From: Aquilaria yunnanensis
Lineage: Eukaryota > Streptophyta > Magnoliopsida > Malvales > Thymelaeaceae
Length of the DNA: 64,000 bases
NCBI GenBank assembly: GCA_039654915.1
Contig: CM077594.1
Location: forward strand, 84,272,893-84,336,892
Direction of reading: 5' to 3'
The notes under the pieces are model-generated. The model saw only the letters and a program-made list of their open reading frames with translations. It searched no databases and was not told the origin of the DNA. Numbering within the stretch: the stretch's first letter is position 1; each line of letters opens with the position of its first letter. The position numbers and the translations under genes were made by a program. Below are positions 36,364 through 48,200 of the stretch, piece by piece.

Positions 36364-37506
36364 AGGGTTATAGTGGTACCCATTTATGGTTATAGTGGTA
36401 CCAAGTTAAGGTTCTAGTCGTACCAAGTTATAGCTGTTATGGTACCAACTTAAGGTCATATTGGTACCAAAGTAAGGTTCAATGGTACCAGTTTAAGGTT
36501 CTAGTGGTACCAAGTTATAGTTTTTGTGGTATCAAATTAAGGTGTCAATGGTCCCAAGTTAAGGTTATAACGGTACCAAATTAAGGTTTTGTGATACCAA
36601 GTTAAGGTTATTGTGGTACCAAGTTAGGGCTCTAATGGTATCAAGTTAAGGTTATACTGGTACCAATTTAAGGTTCAGTGGTACCAGTTTAAGGTTCTAG
36701 GGGTACCAAGTTATGGTTTTTGTGGTATCAAATTAAAGTGTCAATGGTCCTAAGTTAAGGTTATAACAGTACCAAATTAAGGTTCTACCGGTGCCAACAT
36801 AAGGTCATATTGGTATCAAAGTAAGCTTCAATGGTACGAGCTTAAGGTTCTAGTGGTATCAAGTTATGATTTTTGTGGTACCAAATTAAAGTGTCAAGGG
36901 TCCCAAGTTAAGGTTATAACGGTACCAAATTAAGGTTTTGTGATACCAAGTTAAGGTTATTGTGATACCAAGTTAGGGTTCCAATGGTATCAAGTTAAGG
37001 TTATACTGGTACCAATTTAAGGTTCAGTGGTACCAGTTTAAGGTTCTAATGGTACCAAATTATGGCTATACTGATACCAACTTAAGGTTCTACTGGTATC
37101 AACTTAAGGTCATAATGGTACCAAAGTAAGGTTCAATTGCACCAACTTAAGGTTCTAGTGGTACCAAGTTATTTTTTTTGTGGTATCAAATTAAGGTGTC
37201 AATGCTCCCAAGTTAAGGTTATAACGGTACCAAATTAAGGTTTTGTGATACCAAGTTAAGGTTATTGTGGTACCAAGTTAGGGCTCCAATGGTATCAAGT
37301 TAAGGTTATACTGGTACCAATTTAAGGTTCACTGGTACCAATTTAAGGGTCTAGGGGTACCAAGTTATGGTTTTTGTGGTATCAAATTAAGGTGTCAATG
37401 GTCCCAAGTTAAGGTTATAACGGTACCAAATTAAGGTTCTACCGGTGCCAACTTAAGGTCATATTGGTATCAAAGTAAGGTTCAATGGTACGAGCTTAAG
37501 GTTCTA
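36364..37506. repeat. ~20-bp minisatellite with GGTACC core and higher-order structure
   Basis: More than fifty degenerate units of the form GGTACCAAGTTAAGGTT plus a 3-5 base linker. Marked variants (GTGATACC, GTGTCAATGGTCCC) recur together at 36591, 36940 and 37245, showing amplification of multi-unit blocks of ~300-350 bp. Not coding. Confidence 0.9.
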
Positions 37507-40284
37507 GTTCAGTAAACCCAAAAAGAGTTAACCTGAGTCTTACAGACCAAAAAGGGTAACATCTGGATCCCTAAGAAATTACAACCCAAAATGGGAGTGT
37601 AAGGAGGAACCATGAAAGCACCATTAGCTGATAGGCTTTAAGGACAACCCAAGTGAGTTGAAAAAAGAGTTGTCCTAAACAATTTTAAAATCAGGACCTA
37701 TAGCTAATAAAAGTGCCTATGGAGACAAAATGAACTCCAAGCAATAGGCTTATGCCTAGTAATTTTTTTGCTACAATCTGTGTTGACCTAAGGCTGCTCA
37801 TGAAGAGTAAAAGTGCATTGGGCAATGTCTTCAAAAGTTTGAGAGTTCATTCATTCTAGATAGTGAAGGCTCATTATGAGTTTGAAAGAGCTAAGAAAGC
37901 TTAAGCCAAAAGACTAAAAGTGTGGACCTAAGTTAACCTAAAGGTTCATAAGATAAAGGGCCACCCTAAGGTCCAAAGTGTACTCCATTATCGAAGGGTC
38001 CTGGATAAATCAGAAAGGATCGGCATTGCTTTAGTTAGGTGTGAATGCCAAGTTAAGGTCTTAAATATAAAGAATCTCAAGATGGAGCTAAGTGTGAATT
38101 GAGGTAATAACCTTACTAGTGGATTCAAGGAAACTGAAAGTTTAGGTTTGTTGAAAATTATGTGAGCTTGTTAAGCCTAAGAAGTTTATGGGATTCTTTA
38201 TTCCCTAAGGGGTAAAAAGTTATCTAAGTAATTTAAGAGTCTAAGTGTGGTCAACTGGTGACTAAGAAAGATTCTTGAATAAGTAGGTAGCCAAGAAAAG
38301 AACTAAAGCCCCAAGGAAAGGTTGTGGGAGCTAAGGTAGTTGGAACTACCTAGTAAGTCCCTAAAGTTGAGCTACTAAATAATGGTCTTGAATCATTAAG
38401 AGCCCAGGAAAGTGAGTCATAGTAAAGACTCTAGGAAATCTTAGTGTTTGAAAAAACTTCAAAAGCCTAAGTGAAATATGGGCAAAAAAGGTACCAAGTA
38501 AGACTTCTTCAGGCATAATGAGGTTATAGGACTCAGTTAAGCCTAAGGGTGCACACACTATGGGCTATGGGTGTGTAAATCACACTGAGTAGTCATGGTG
38601 GTTAGTGCATAAGGATAGGCTAGCAAGGCGACGACCTAAGAATGTGCCTAAGTGTTAGGAAGCAAGGTATAGGTACCAAAGTGGCCTCAAATAAGGCATA
38701 AGATTTGTAAGTATCATTTAAACACAATTGTGTGTTGGGAGCACTCAAGGGCAATAATCGGGTTATCTTAACCTGATTAGTTCGAGATGTTAAGAAAGAC
38801 TGCTATGGATTCCATGAGAAACCAAGATAAGTGAGAAGGAAAATAAAAAATGCTAAGTTGGAATCAAGTAAACTAAGATTCCTGAGAAGGCCAAGGGTGT
38901 GGCATGAGTTGTAGGACACAAAGTGTATCCAAGTGTAGGAGCTACAGTAGGACCATGAAAGGCTGAACGCCAAGAGTCCTAAGAGCTTCCTAAGAAAATT
39001 TAAAAAAGGTCATGGGGCCTAAAGAACTTAGTGCCAAGTATACACCCGAGGTGGCCAAGTAATCAAGCTAAGGCCTTAGGTCATGTTAGTGACATGTCGG
39101 GCAGTGCGGGGTATTTAAAGCACCTAAGCAAGTTAATCAATGGTGCTAAGGATTGGTCTTAAGTAATTTGAAGAGACCTAAGAAAAGGTTATAATGGCCT
39201 AAAATACCCCACCACCAAAGGAGGCCAAACTGATTAAGTAATGACTCCTGGGTAATAAAATGTGAAGAAGCATGCTAAGGGTGTCTTAAGAATTAAGGGG
39301 CAAGAAATGGCTAAGTGACTAAAGAGTAGTCGAAGACCCTGACCATGTTAAGTGATTACCTAGATGAGTCAAGTTTGAAGAACTGGGTAGTCGGTGGTAC
39401 ACCTAAGAACACCTGAAAAGATGTAAGGTCTATATGAGCTAAGGTGTTATACCATGCTCAAGGCTGTTAAGTTATGAGTGCCTAAAGCAGCTAAGGAACC
39501 CTAAGGTAGTAAGTGTGAATGGCTACCTAAGAATGTTAAAGGTGAGTTACCACAATAGGGTACCATACTTAAGGTGCTAAAGTGCAATGATGCCTAGCAT
39601 AAGTTATCATGAAAAATATGTGCCCACAGCATCAAAGGGCAACAAGATTAAAAATGCACCTAAGAATTAGCTTAAGTGCCTAAGTCGAGTGTAAGAGTTA
39701 CTAAGTCAAAAGTGTGTCCTAAGCACTAAGGTTCACTAAGAGTTAATAAAATGATAATGTACCCAAGGTAGCTTAAATGCCTAAGATGGGTGGAAACATT
39801 GCCAAGTTGAATTGTGCTAGGAGAGCTAAGCGGTGGTGACCAAGAAGCACCTAAGTGAGGCTTAAGGGGGCCTAAGTGAGGTGTGAGTTTGTGACAAGTC
39901 CCAACAAGGGTAAAAACTCAAAGTAGGGGACTAAGTACTTCCAAAAGTAACCCAACTGGGAGAATGGCTAGAAGGGAGCAAGTTAGGCTTAAGTGAAAAT
40001 TGAGAGTATGAGGATGTGCCTTGTAAACAAAGGTGAGGTGTCTACCCCATAAGTAATGTCTCCAAGGAGAGGTCTCATAATGAGTACCTTAAGAAGTTTC
40101 TTGATCAACAAGCCAAGAAGCTAAGAACTTGAATAAGCTCGTGGTTAAGGAGCTATAGGCATCCATAGTAAGAAAAAGACCATGAGTAAGAAAACTAAGT
40201 AGGATATAAGAGGATTATCATCCAAGTGTTATGCTCGGTTAAGAATCAAAATTTGGAGAACCAAATTTTTGAATGAGGGGAAAA
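37507..40284. other. CCTAAG-rich decayed repeat DNA, probably interior of an old Tekay element
   Basis: The plus strand is unusually rich in CCTAAG, GCTAAG and TTAAG words and has no frame over ~65 codons. Its right end carries a PPT-like block (GGAGAACCAAATTTTTGAAT, then GAGGGG) homologous to the 3' end of the Tekay pol region, directly before an LTR start. No pol motif survives, so assignment rests on position. Confidence 0.4.
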
Positions 40285-40501
40285 TATAAAGGCTCCCCAA
40301 GTACCTCCCCTAGCTCAACTATGGATTTAAGTAAATCCCAAGTTACTTTTTCCTCAAATAATTTTTATTAAGCAAGGAAAGCAAGTTGAGTAAGATTAAG
40401 TTGAGTTCCAAAAAGTAATTGGCACCTAAGGGTCAAAAATGGAAAAATGATAATTTTGGCCCAAGTTAGTGGCGTGAACGTAATTTATATGAAATTAGGT
40501 T
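40285..40501 (+). mobile_element. Plus-strand Tekay LTR, left piece (split by the Ogre-like element)
   Basis: The block before it parallels the Tekay PPT region at 28156-28185 in reverse. The LTR continues after the insertion at 56126 to about 58590, where the outer-end phrase GCCAATTGTAACC and ATGCATATTTTCTATGCAT match the LTR at 25737 in reverse complement. Confidence 0.55.
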
Positions 40502-40998
40502 TGTTGACACCCAATTTCGTCCGACCATAAAAAATTTTAAAAGAAATTAAATAAAAGAAATTAAATAAAAAAAATTATTATTTTTATTATTATTATTATT
40601 ACTAAAAATTTTAATTAGTTTAAAATACATTTTTTTTTTGTGAAGATTTGATTTAAAATGATATATGTGTGTATTTGAAAGAAAAAAAGAAAACTCCAAA
40701 AAAATGGTAAAATTTAAAAGTTTGAGGTAAAAATGACAACATTAAGAAGTTTCGGGAAAAATTGACAAATTCTGAAAGTTCCAGGAGCATTTGGTAGTTT
40801 GTCACATAAAATTTTGGGCCTGCCGACGTTTCTGGCGCAAATTGACAGAAAACGACAAAATTGTCAAAATCAGAAGCTTCAGGAACTTATCCAGAGGCTG
40901 AGAGACGTAAAGGACTAAAATTGTCATTTTACCAATTTAAAAGATAAGTTTGAAATTTTTTATTAATTTATCCATCAACAGTTCAGCCAAACTTCCTC

Positions 40999-41006
40999 TA
41001 TAAATA
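40999..41006 (+). promoter_or_regulatory. TATA box of the Ogre-like LTR
   Basis: TATAAATA in the context CCTCTATAAATAGCCCCCC; transcription would start near 41030. The identical site occurs in the 3' LTR at 54025-54032. Confidence 0.75.
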
Positions 41007-41449
41007 GCCCCCCAAATTTTGTGCTGAACACAGAGAAAAATAGAAAGAAAAGCTTAGAGCTCCGTTTTTAAAATAGAAAAAATTACAGCCTTAGTCCCTA
41101 GCTCTCCTTCCTTTCCTCAGAAAATCTCAACACTTTTCATTTTGACGATTAAGCCATCTTCTTCCCCCCGTCGCGCGCCCTCTGTTTCCATTTCTCAGAA
41201 TTCAGAATTTAAAATCAAGGGTACAACTCTCATTTAATCCTTCATCTTTTCAATTTCTTTCACTTTGGTCACTAACTTTGTATTTTATTCTTGCAGAATT
41301 AATTACTAACCCTTTTAATTTTTACTTGTTTGTTTATTATTTGTTTATTACTAACCCCTTTTTTTATTGTTGTTATTAACTTACTAACAACTAACTTTTA
41401 ATACTATTATTGTCACTAACCTTTTAATTTTTGCATTATTACTAACTTT

Positions 41450-41890
41450 TATAATTGTTGTTAACAATTAATTAACTTTTATTATTGTTGTTAATTAATT
41501 AATTTAATTAACTTGGCTAACTTTTATTATTGTTGTTAATTAATTAATTTAATTAACTTGGCTAGCTTTTTATTATTCTTGTTAATTAATTAATTTAATT
41601 AATTTGGCTAACTTTTTATTTATTGTTGTTAATTAATTTAATTAACTTGGCTAGCTTTTTATTATTGTTGTTAATTAATTAATTTAATTAATTTGGCTAA
41701 CTTTTTATTATTATTGTTAATTAATTAATTTAATTAACTTGGCTAACTTTTTACTGTTGTTAATTAATTAATTTAATTAACTTGGCTAACTTTTTATTAT
41801 TGTTGTTAATTAATTAATTTAATTAACTTGACTAACTTTTTATTATTGTTGTTTAACAATTAATTTAATTAACTTTGCTAACATTTATTA
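41450..41890. repeat. Tandem repeat of TTAATTAATTAATTTAATTAA units in the LTR
   Basis: About eight copies of a ~55-58 bp unit made of a palindromic TTAATTAA block, a CTTGGCTAACTTTTT block and TATTATTGTTG. Mirrored at 54475-54915 in the 3' LTR. Confidence 0.9.
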
Positions 41891-42289
41891 TTATTTTTAA
41901 AGTGGATGGCCAAAAAGCCTCACTTTATTATTATTAATTTTTTTCTTTATATATTTTTTTTATTTAATTCTCCTTTACCCTTTACTAATTAATAAATAAA
42001 TGAAAATTAAAAGAAGATTATTTTGTAATTAATTATTAAGGCTAATAAAAATCATTTTTAAAAAAGCCAATTATTTTTATTTTTATATACATGTTTTTAA
42101 TTCTTTAAAGATAACAAAAAGTTAAAATTAATTTTAATAGTTATTTTTATCCAGTAAAAATAATAAAAAATAAAAATAAAACCTGTTTAAAAAAAATACA
42201 TGAAAATTAAGACTTTATATTTTACTGATTTATTTAAAATATAACTTTTAAATCCACTAAAATAATAAATATTTTTCATTAAACAAGAA

Positions 42290-42490
42290 AACAAAAAGAA
42301 AACTAAAACAAGATAAGAAAAAGATAAGAAAGACAAGAAAAAGAAAAGAAAAGAAAGATAAGAAAAAGATAAGAAAGATAAGAAAAAGAAAAGAAAGAAA
42401 AGAAAGAGAAGAAAGGAAAGATTAAATCAAAAAGAAAAAGAAAAATATAAGAAAGAAAAGAGAGAAAAGAAAAGAAAGAAAATAAAAAAA
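42290..42490 (+). repeat. ~200-nt purine tract in the LTR
   Basis: Nearly all A and G on the plus strand with AAGAAAAG words; mirrored at ~55315-55515. Such tracts can form triplex DNA, but no function is shown. Confidence 0.85.
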
Positions 42491-42609
42491 TAAAAATTTT
42501 TTATCTAAAAGTTCTATAACAAAAAGAATTACGAATTAGTAATTAAACTAATAATTAATTCCATAAAATTAATAATTATATAACTAACAATAAATTAAAT
42601 TTAATTTCC

Positions 42610-42832
42610 ATATCCGGATGATCCGGCAGGATCTACGGTTTGGAAAATATCAAACTTTTTAAAATAAATAAATTAAATAAAAAGATAAAAAATCCATATT
42701 TTTACAATATGGATAAAATTGTTTAAAATTTCACCAAATTCCGTGTCCAAATGACTCGGCAGAGTCCATGGTTCGGAATCAAAATCTTCCGTGTCCAAAT
42801 GACTCGGCAGAGTCCATGGTTCGGAAGTATAA
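42610..42832. repeat. Direct repeats with TTCCG...CGGAA ends in the LTR
   Basis: Two copies of a ~40-bp block starting TTCCGTGTCCAAATGACTCG and ending GGTTCGGAA, plus a diverged third copy at 42608-42645. Each block has short inverted ends (TTCCG/CGGAA). Confidence 0.75.
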
Positions 42833-43098
42833 AATTTTATACAAATTAACTTAAAAATCCACATTTCGACTAATTCAGTTAAAATCTCTAAATTAACTGA
42901 AAATTATTTAAAAGCAAAGTAAAAAAAAAAAATTTAATTAAAAACAACTAAGGTGCCAATTTTGGGCGCTATAACAATATTGTTTTAGCGTAACCGTACT
43001 CCCGATCCCCGAACTCTCGCAGACCAATTTTAAGGTGACCAATCGACCTAGGTAAACGGATTGGTGGCGACTCCCGAAAACCCGACGTTGCCACAGCT

Positions 43099-43116
43099 TG
43101 GCGACTCCACTGGGGA
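43099..43116 (+). promoter_or_regulatory. Primer-binding site of the Ogre-like element
   Basis: TGGCGACTCCACTGGGGA begins three bases after the LTR end. This is the site type known from Ogre elements, where it pairs with a tRNA-Arg 3' end. Confidence 0.8.
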
Positions 43117-43850
43117 GTCGACGTTAGTGAGTCGAGCCTAAAGTTGATTTGTTTTAATTTACTTTGCTTATTATGTGGATTTTTATATGCTATATTTACT
43201 TAGCGAAAACATGCATTATGCATTCACAATATGAAGCTCTATACCCGAGCTTACTTAAATCGAACACGATTCTTTCTAAGCGGAATTGGTGTTGTTGTCC
43301 TTGTGAGGCCATGGTCTCCAAGCCTTCACCGGTTTCAAAGTAGCAAAGTAGTGTATTGCCTTCTGAGACGGTTAGTCTCTGCATGGGCCCACGAAAAGCT
43401 ACGACTCGAATTAATCCATTCCTTACATAAACCCTAGAGGGTAAGGAATCGGGCCGTCACTATAATTTAGTGACGGGATTCGGGAACTATCCCTTGCCTT
43501 TTTGATAAGCCACCTTATGCATATAGAACTCCCCACTTAACCATAGAACTGACCATAGTATTCCTCCCATTTACCAACGCCATAAGCATATCCTTGTTAT
43601 GCTGTGTTGTTGCTCTACACTTTTATTTTCGTATTTATGGTTTTAACTCATTTTTCCATAATAGTTCATGAGTTGTTAATTGCTATTTAAGTTATTAATA
43701 AACTTATCTTTCTTTTGTTATACTTCTGTTTTGTGCAAATATTCTTCATGCATCAAAACCACGCATCAAACTATGCTAACTTTTTGGTCTTTTTAATAAC
43801 AACTAAAAGTCTTGAAGTTCCACGATAGTGGATAATCAAATTCACTCATC

Positions 43851-44093
43851 GCATACATCCATTACATTAATCACGTGCATATAAAGTCTGATAAAAACAT
43901 AATCTCATTGCATACATCCATTACATTAATCAACATTAATCACGTGCATATAAAGTCTGATAAAAACATAATCTCATTGCATACATCCATTACATTAATC
44001 ACGTGCATACAAAGTCTGATAAAAACATAATCTCATTTTTCCTACATGCATCCATTGCATCAATCACATACACATAGGATCTAATAAAATATA
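43851..44093. repeat. ~60-bp tandem repeat in the 5' leader
   Basis: Three good copies and one diverged copy of GCATACATCCATTACATTAA followed by TCACGTGCATA and TAATCTCATT; the second copy has a 10-bp internal expansion. The CACGTG core is repeated in each of the first three. Confidence 0.85.
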
Positions 44094-44159
44094 CCTTACT
44101 TTTAAAAGGATAAAATTGGACCTCGACACCTATATTCAACTCGGCTCCAAATAAGATTA

Positions 44160-45056
44160 ATGGCAGAACAAATCGAAGGACGTCTCATAAAGATAGAGTC
44201 CAAGATAGAAAGTATGGCCGAACAAATGAGACAATTGATCGAGCTAATCAAGGCGAAAGCAATTCAAGAAGCACAAGTTCAGCCACCCATGACAGAAAGA
44301 GAAATGGTCACTTTGTTTGTCCAGACACTGAAGTACCTATATTATGACGAACTCATTGGCAATTCGGCAACTAATTTTTCTAACATTGTCATGTCTGGAG
44401 AAAGAATCGAGCATGAGATTAGGACTGGGAATATTGCTGAATCCTTTAATAATCCTATGAAAAGAGGAGGACCATCCAGAAGAAAAGATGACGAAGTACA
44501 ACAAATAGGACGCGGAAGAAGGATTCCCCTCGTGGACACTGTGGCTATCGGACCTCGCCTATCCTATTTTGCCAATGGGCCCGATAATTACCTTCCAAAT
44601 AGGCCCAATGATTATCCTCTGAATAGGCCCAATAATTATCCTCCAAATAGGCCCAATGATTATCCTTCCAATAGGCCCAACAATTATCCTTTTAACAGAC
44701 CTAATCAGTCATGGCCACCTGCTCCTACTCCTCCAGTACCTGCACCAAGACCAAGAGAAGTTTTCACACCAATTTCCATGACTTATACTGAGTTATACCC
44801 AAAACTCATTGAAAGACAATTTATCCGTCCAATTCCTACAAAGCCATTCAAACCCCCATATCCAAGGTGGTATGACCCTAACATTACCTGCCCATATCAT
44901 GATGGCATTCCAGGCCATGGCTTGGAAAACTGCATGGCATTGAAGCGTATAGTTCAACAATTAATCGAGTCAAAGTGGTTGGACTTTTCCGATGAGCCAA
45001 ATGTCACCCACAATCCATTGCCGCCTCATCAAGCAAAACCAAGTCCAAGTTGCTAG
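44160..45056 (+). CDS. gag: Shortened gag-like protein of the Ogre-like element (298 aa)
   Basis: The N-terminus is a short coiled-coil stretch (IEGRLIKIESKIESMAEQMR). It joins directly to the gag C-terminal part: QPPMTEREMVTLFVQTLKY, a VMSGERIEHEI motif, then an Asn/Pro-rich repeat (seven NRPN-type units between residues 140 and 185), and a CX2HX5HX4C motif (CPYHDGIPGHGLENC, ~residues 244-258) followed by NVTHNPLP, a phrase typical of Ogre/Tat gag ends. The large central capsid domain seen in full-length relatives is missing at the junction near residue 40. The frame is open and ends at TAG; nothing resembling protease follows. It may still bind element RNA, but self-assembly is doubtful. 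Confidence 0.75.
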   Translation: MAEQIEGRLIKIESKIESMAEQMRQLIELIKAKAIQEAQVQPPMTEREMVTLFVQTLKYLYYDELIGNSATNFSNIVMSGERIEHEIRTGNIAESFNNPMKRGGPSRRKDDEVQQIGRGRRIPLVDTVAIGPRLSYFANGPDNYLPNRPNDYPLNRPNNYPPNRPNDYPSNRPNNYPFNRPNQSWPPAPTPPVPAPRPREVFTPISMTYTELYPKLIERQFIRPIPTKPFKPPYPRWYDPNITCPYHDGIPGHGLENCMALKRIVQQLIESKWLDFSDEPNVTHNPLPPHQAKPSPSC

Positions 45057-45875
45057 GCCCGATGTGATTGATAATTGAAAAGTGAAGATTTCGAGCTAGA
45101 ATTACATTAATTTTGGAAGGACTCCAAGTCAGATTTGACCTAACAGTCCGCACACACTTTTGAATGACAGGGAATCCTTTGAATAAACTTGTATCTTTGA
45201 AAGCTTGCAAAAGTAATCTAATAGTAAAAATCTCCTAGATTTAGTCCAGAATCTAGGGTGTAGTCTTTGTTAAATGGACACCTGCTATTCTTTTTCTGGT
45301 ACAACAAAAAGATGTAATGCGTGCATTCTACTACTTTCCATTTTTACACTCTTTGCCATTATATTATCCATTATAGCCATCACACTTTACTTTTTGACAA
45401 CCAGTAATTCTTTTTGTTCTCCAACAAAAAGATGTTATATGTGCATTCTACCACTTTTTAATTCCATTATTACATCTACACATTCTACCAATTTTTACCA
45501 AAAATTCAATTATTACACCTACACATTTTACCACTTCTTACCAAAAATTCCATTTTTACATCCATCTCTCACTCCTTTCCATTATACTATCCATTATTGC
45601 TATCACACTTTACTTTGAAAACGATACTGCTCGTGGGTGAAAATAAAAAGTTAAGGGAGATTTAATAGTGGCGATTTTGAAAGTGCTGTCAAATCTAGTA
45701 AGAATGATTTCATATGTTGCACCCCAACTCTTAAAAAAAACAAAAAAAATTCACAGTGGTTATCAACATCCTTGCAAGAAGTCTGGGGTTAGCTTCCAAA
45801 GAAGGTAGCTCTCATATTAAATGACTTCAGTGGACTCCCAATTCTCACAAATGCTCAATACAAAAAAAAAAAAAA

Positions 45876-46185
45876 GGTTCTCAGTTTTCCGCAACATAAA
45901 TTCCAAAAAAGGAAAGAAGTTCATCCCTTCCATCAAAAGCCATTAAAGGGAAAATCCAAAACAAAAATAGACTGAGAGCAAACACAAGCAAGTAAGGCCA
46001 CTTGAGTCATCTCACTTCAAGAGGGCTATGATCTCGGTTCTCTGCAACACAAACTCCGAAAAGAAAAAAGTTCATCCCTTCCATCAAAAAGCCAACAAGG
46101 GAAAATTCAAAACCAAAAAGAGACTGAGAACAAGCACGAGCAAGCAAGGCCACTTGAGTCATCTCACTTCAAGAGAGTTATCAAG
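45876..46185. repeat. ~158-bp direct repeat
   Basis: GGTTCTCAGTTTTCCGCAAC at 45876 and GGTTCTCTGCAACACAAACT at 46035 begin two copies sharing AGTTCATCCCTTCCATCAA and GCCACTTGAGTCATCTCAC. Confidence 0.8.
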
Positions 46186-46478
46186 TATGTCATCACCATA
46201 GTTCACACAAAAAAAAAAAGAAAGGGAAACAAAAAAAACAAAAAAAAAACAAAAGAAAAGAAAAAGGGCTCAAACTAGAGCAAAAGAAAAAAAGAAAAAG
46301 TGAGCTATGGATTCTAGACTGAAAACCTGCAAAGGTGGTTTAGAACACAAAAGCAACTTTCAAGCCAAGCATACATAAAGACCACGATAGTTAGGGGGCA
46401 ACAGATGAGGTTTAACTTTCTGGGAAGAGTGGCAAGTTTGAGGTCATCACTATTGAGTTTTTCATCATAATCAAATTT

Positions 46479-46860
46479 GCTCACGAGTAATATTAAAAGA
46501 CCCTTCTTTCAAACCACTTAAACTTAACTTTCCTCAGACTTATCATCCTCATTCAGTTAAAAGACTATCATTGTGAATCATACTTCTACCTTATTTAATA
46601 CTGCTCACGAGTAGTATTAAAAGACCCTTCTTTCACACCACTTAAATTTAACTTTCCTCAGACCTAATATCCTCATTCAGTTAAAAGACTATCATTGTGA
46701 ATCATGTTTCTACCTTATTTAATACTGCTCACGAGTAGTATTAAAATACCCTTCTTTCACACCACTCAAACTTAACGTTTCTCGGACCTAACACTTACCT
46801 CTTGATATCATCGTCATTCAGTTAAAAAGCTATTATTATGAATCATGTTTCTACCTTATT
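46479..46860. repeat. 124-bp tandem repeat with GCTCACGAGTA motif
   Basis: GCTCACGAGTA begins copies at 46479, 46603 and 46727, each followed by TATTAAAAGACCCTTCTTTC and ATCATTGTGAATCAT-type phrases. The bases TACTGCTCACGAGTAGTA form an inverted repeat. Confidence 0.88.
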
Positions 46861-47816
46861 GCCTTGCACAGTTTATGTCTTCGAGTTGGAAAGGGAAGAA
46901 TGGCAGGATATTTTAATTAAAAACAAAGACCGTAAATTACTTTATCAAGCTTTGCAAATTGATGAAAGTTTTTCTTTAAGGCCAAACCATTATTCATTAA
47001 TGTATGTAGACTTAAAAGTGAGGAGATAGCTTGAGTCTTTCTTTAATAAGATGTGGTTCTTGTAAGAGAAATTTACGATCAAGTGCCATCACAAAGGTCT
47101 AGAAATGCTCGACCTTCTGTTAAAGGCGAGATGATACCTTTTATCCACATAAATACCATATTCAGGGGGGCAAAGTAGTCTCTACGAAGCGTAAGAGGAG
47201 TACTGCCAACAAAGAAGTTCAATAGACAAGGGGGCAAGTCTTATGGATCAAAACATGAGTTCAAGGAAGAGCAATCATTCAGATTATGACATGAGGATAA
47301 GTAAATGTCGGCACGGTCACAAGAAAATGGGCAAAGTAGACATTGAAAGTAAAGCCTTTGATGGTATCAAATCCATGACAATGGATGAGTACCCGAAAGA
47401 GATAGAAATTATGAGGCGGGCCAACTTTAAAGAAATTGAGGCCAAAATTCAAAGAACAAGTCAAAGAAAGAGGATTTTGAAAAGAGTTGGGCTTTTGAGA
47501 CAGTGAACAAAAGCTGGAAAGCATAAAGAGATTCAATGATAGTCCAAGAAGGCCATCACAAAGAGGATCCAGTAAAGCAAAGACATAAAGAACTAGATCC
47601 ATACAAAAAAAAGCCATTAGTTACACATGCTCTGCATTCATGCATTTCATATCATGCATACATAGCCTTTACATAACAAGGACCAAACGAGAATCACATT
47701 CACAGCACAGTTACAGCAATATAAGCTGAGATCTCAATGTCATCAGCTCTTACCAATCTATCACTGGATACACAGCTAATATGCGGGACCAACCCACATC
47801 AGGAATTCAAGGATAA

Positions 47817-48200
47817 AGTAGACAATATTGTCAAAAGCTTGGCTACCGATTCAATAATCGAGGCTACACCTGGAAGGATAGGATTGACGCCAGCTAGTAG
47901 TATCCAAGATAAGAGATAGCTATAGTCAAGGATAAGGCAGATATAAAAAAAAAATATAAAGTAGACAATATTGTCAAAAGCCTAGCAATTGATTCAATAA
48001 TCGAGGCTACACCTGGAAGGATAGGATTGATGCCAGCTTAGCAGCATCCAAGATAAGAGATAGCTGTGGTCAAAGATAAGGCAGACATCAAGAAATATTG
48101 TCGTTGAAACTTTGTCAAAAGCGGACAATGGATTCAATAATCGAGGACTGGATCAACGTCAGCTCGATAGAATATCCAAGATAAAAAATATCTATCACAT
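47817..48200. repeat. ~135-bp triplicate upstream of the first cargo gene
   Basis: Three copies of a block containing AATATTGTCAAAAGC, GATTCAATAATCGAGGCTAC and ATCCAAGATAAGAGATAGCT; the third copy is more diverged. It ends ~130 bases before the first 182-aa gene. Confidence 0.8.

Larger units (their letters stand above)
40502..43095 (+). repeat. 5' LTR of the Ogre-like element (2594 bp)
   Basis: Runs from TGTTGACACCCAATTTCG to CGACGTTGCCACA. Against 53527-56120 I see three substitutions (in the CACAGAG, CAACACT and AAAAGTTC words) and two homopolymer length changes. Holds a TATA box, a TTAATTAA-rich tandem repeat and a long purine tract. Confidence 0.95.

Noticed and set aside
35519..40284. 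Inverted mate for the MULE-like terminus at 35519
   Set aside because: No reverse-complement copy was found before the Ogre-like element or after it within the window.
42673..42864. 63-codon minus-strand frame repeated at 55699-55890
   Set aside because: It reflects a short duplicated block within the LTR, present twice because the LTR is.
45274..45618. 114-codon frame with hydrophobic stretches after gag
   Set aside because: It is built on two direct repeats of AT-rich DNA, and the apparent membrane segments are a composition effect.
46838..47919. Three 60-87-codon frames (46838-47029, 47243-47506, 47737-47919) upstream of the cargo genes
   Set aside because: They overlap tandem repeats or lack any recognisable family; retained only as notes in the spacer entry.
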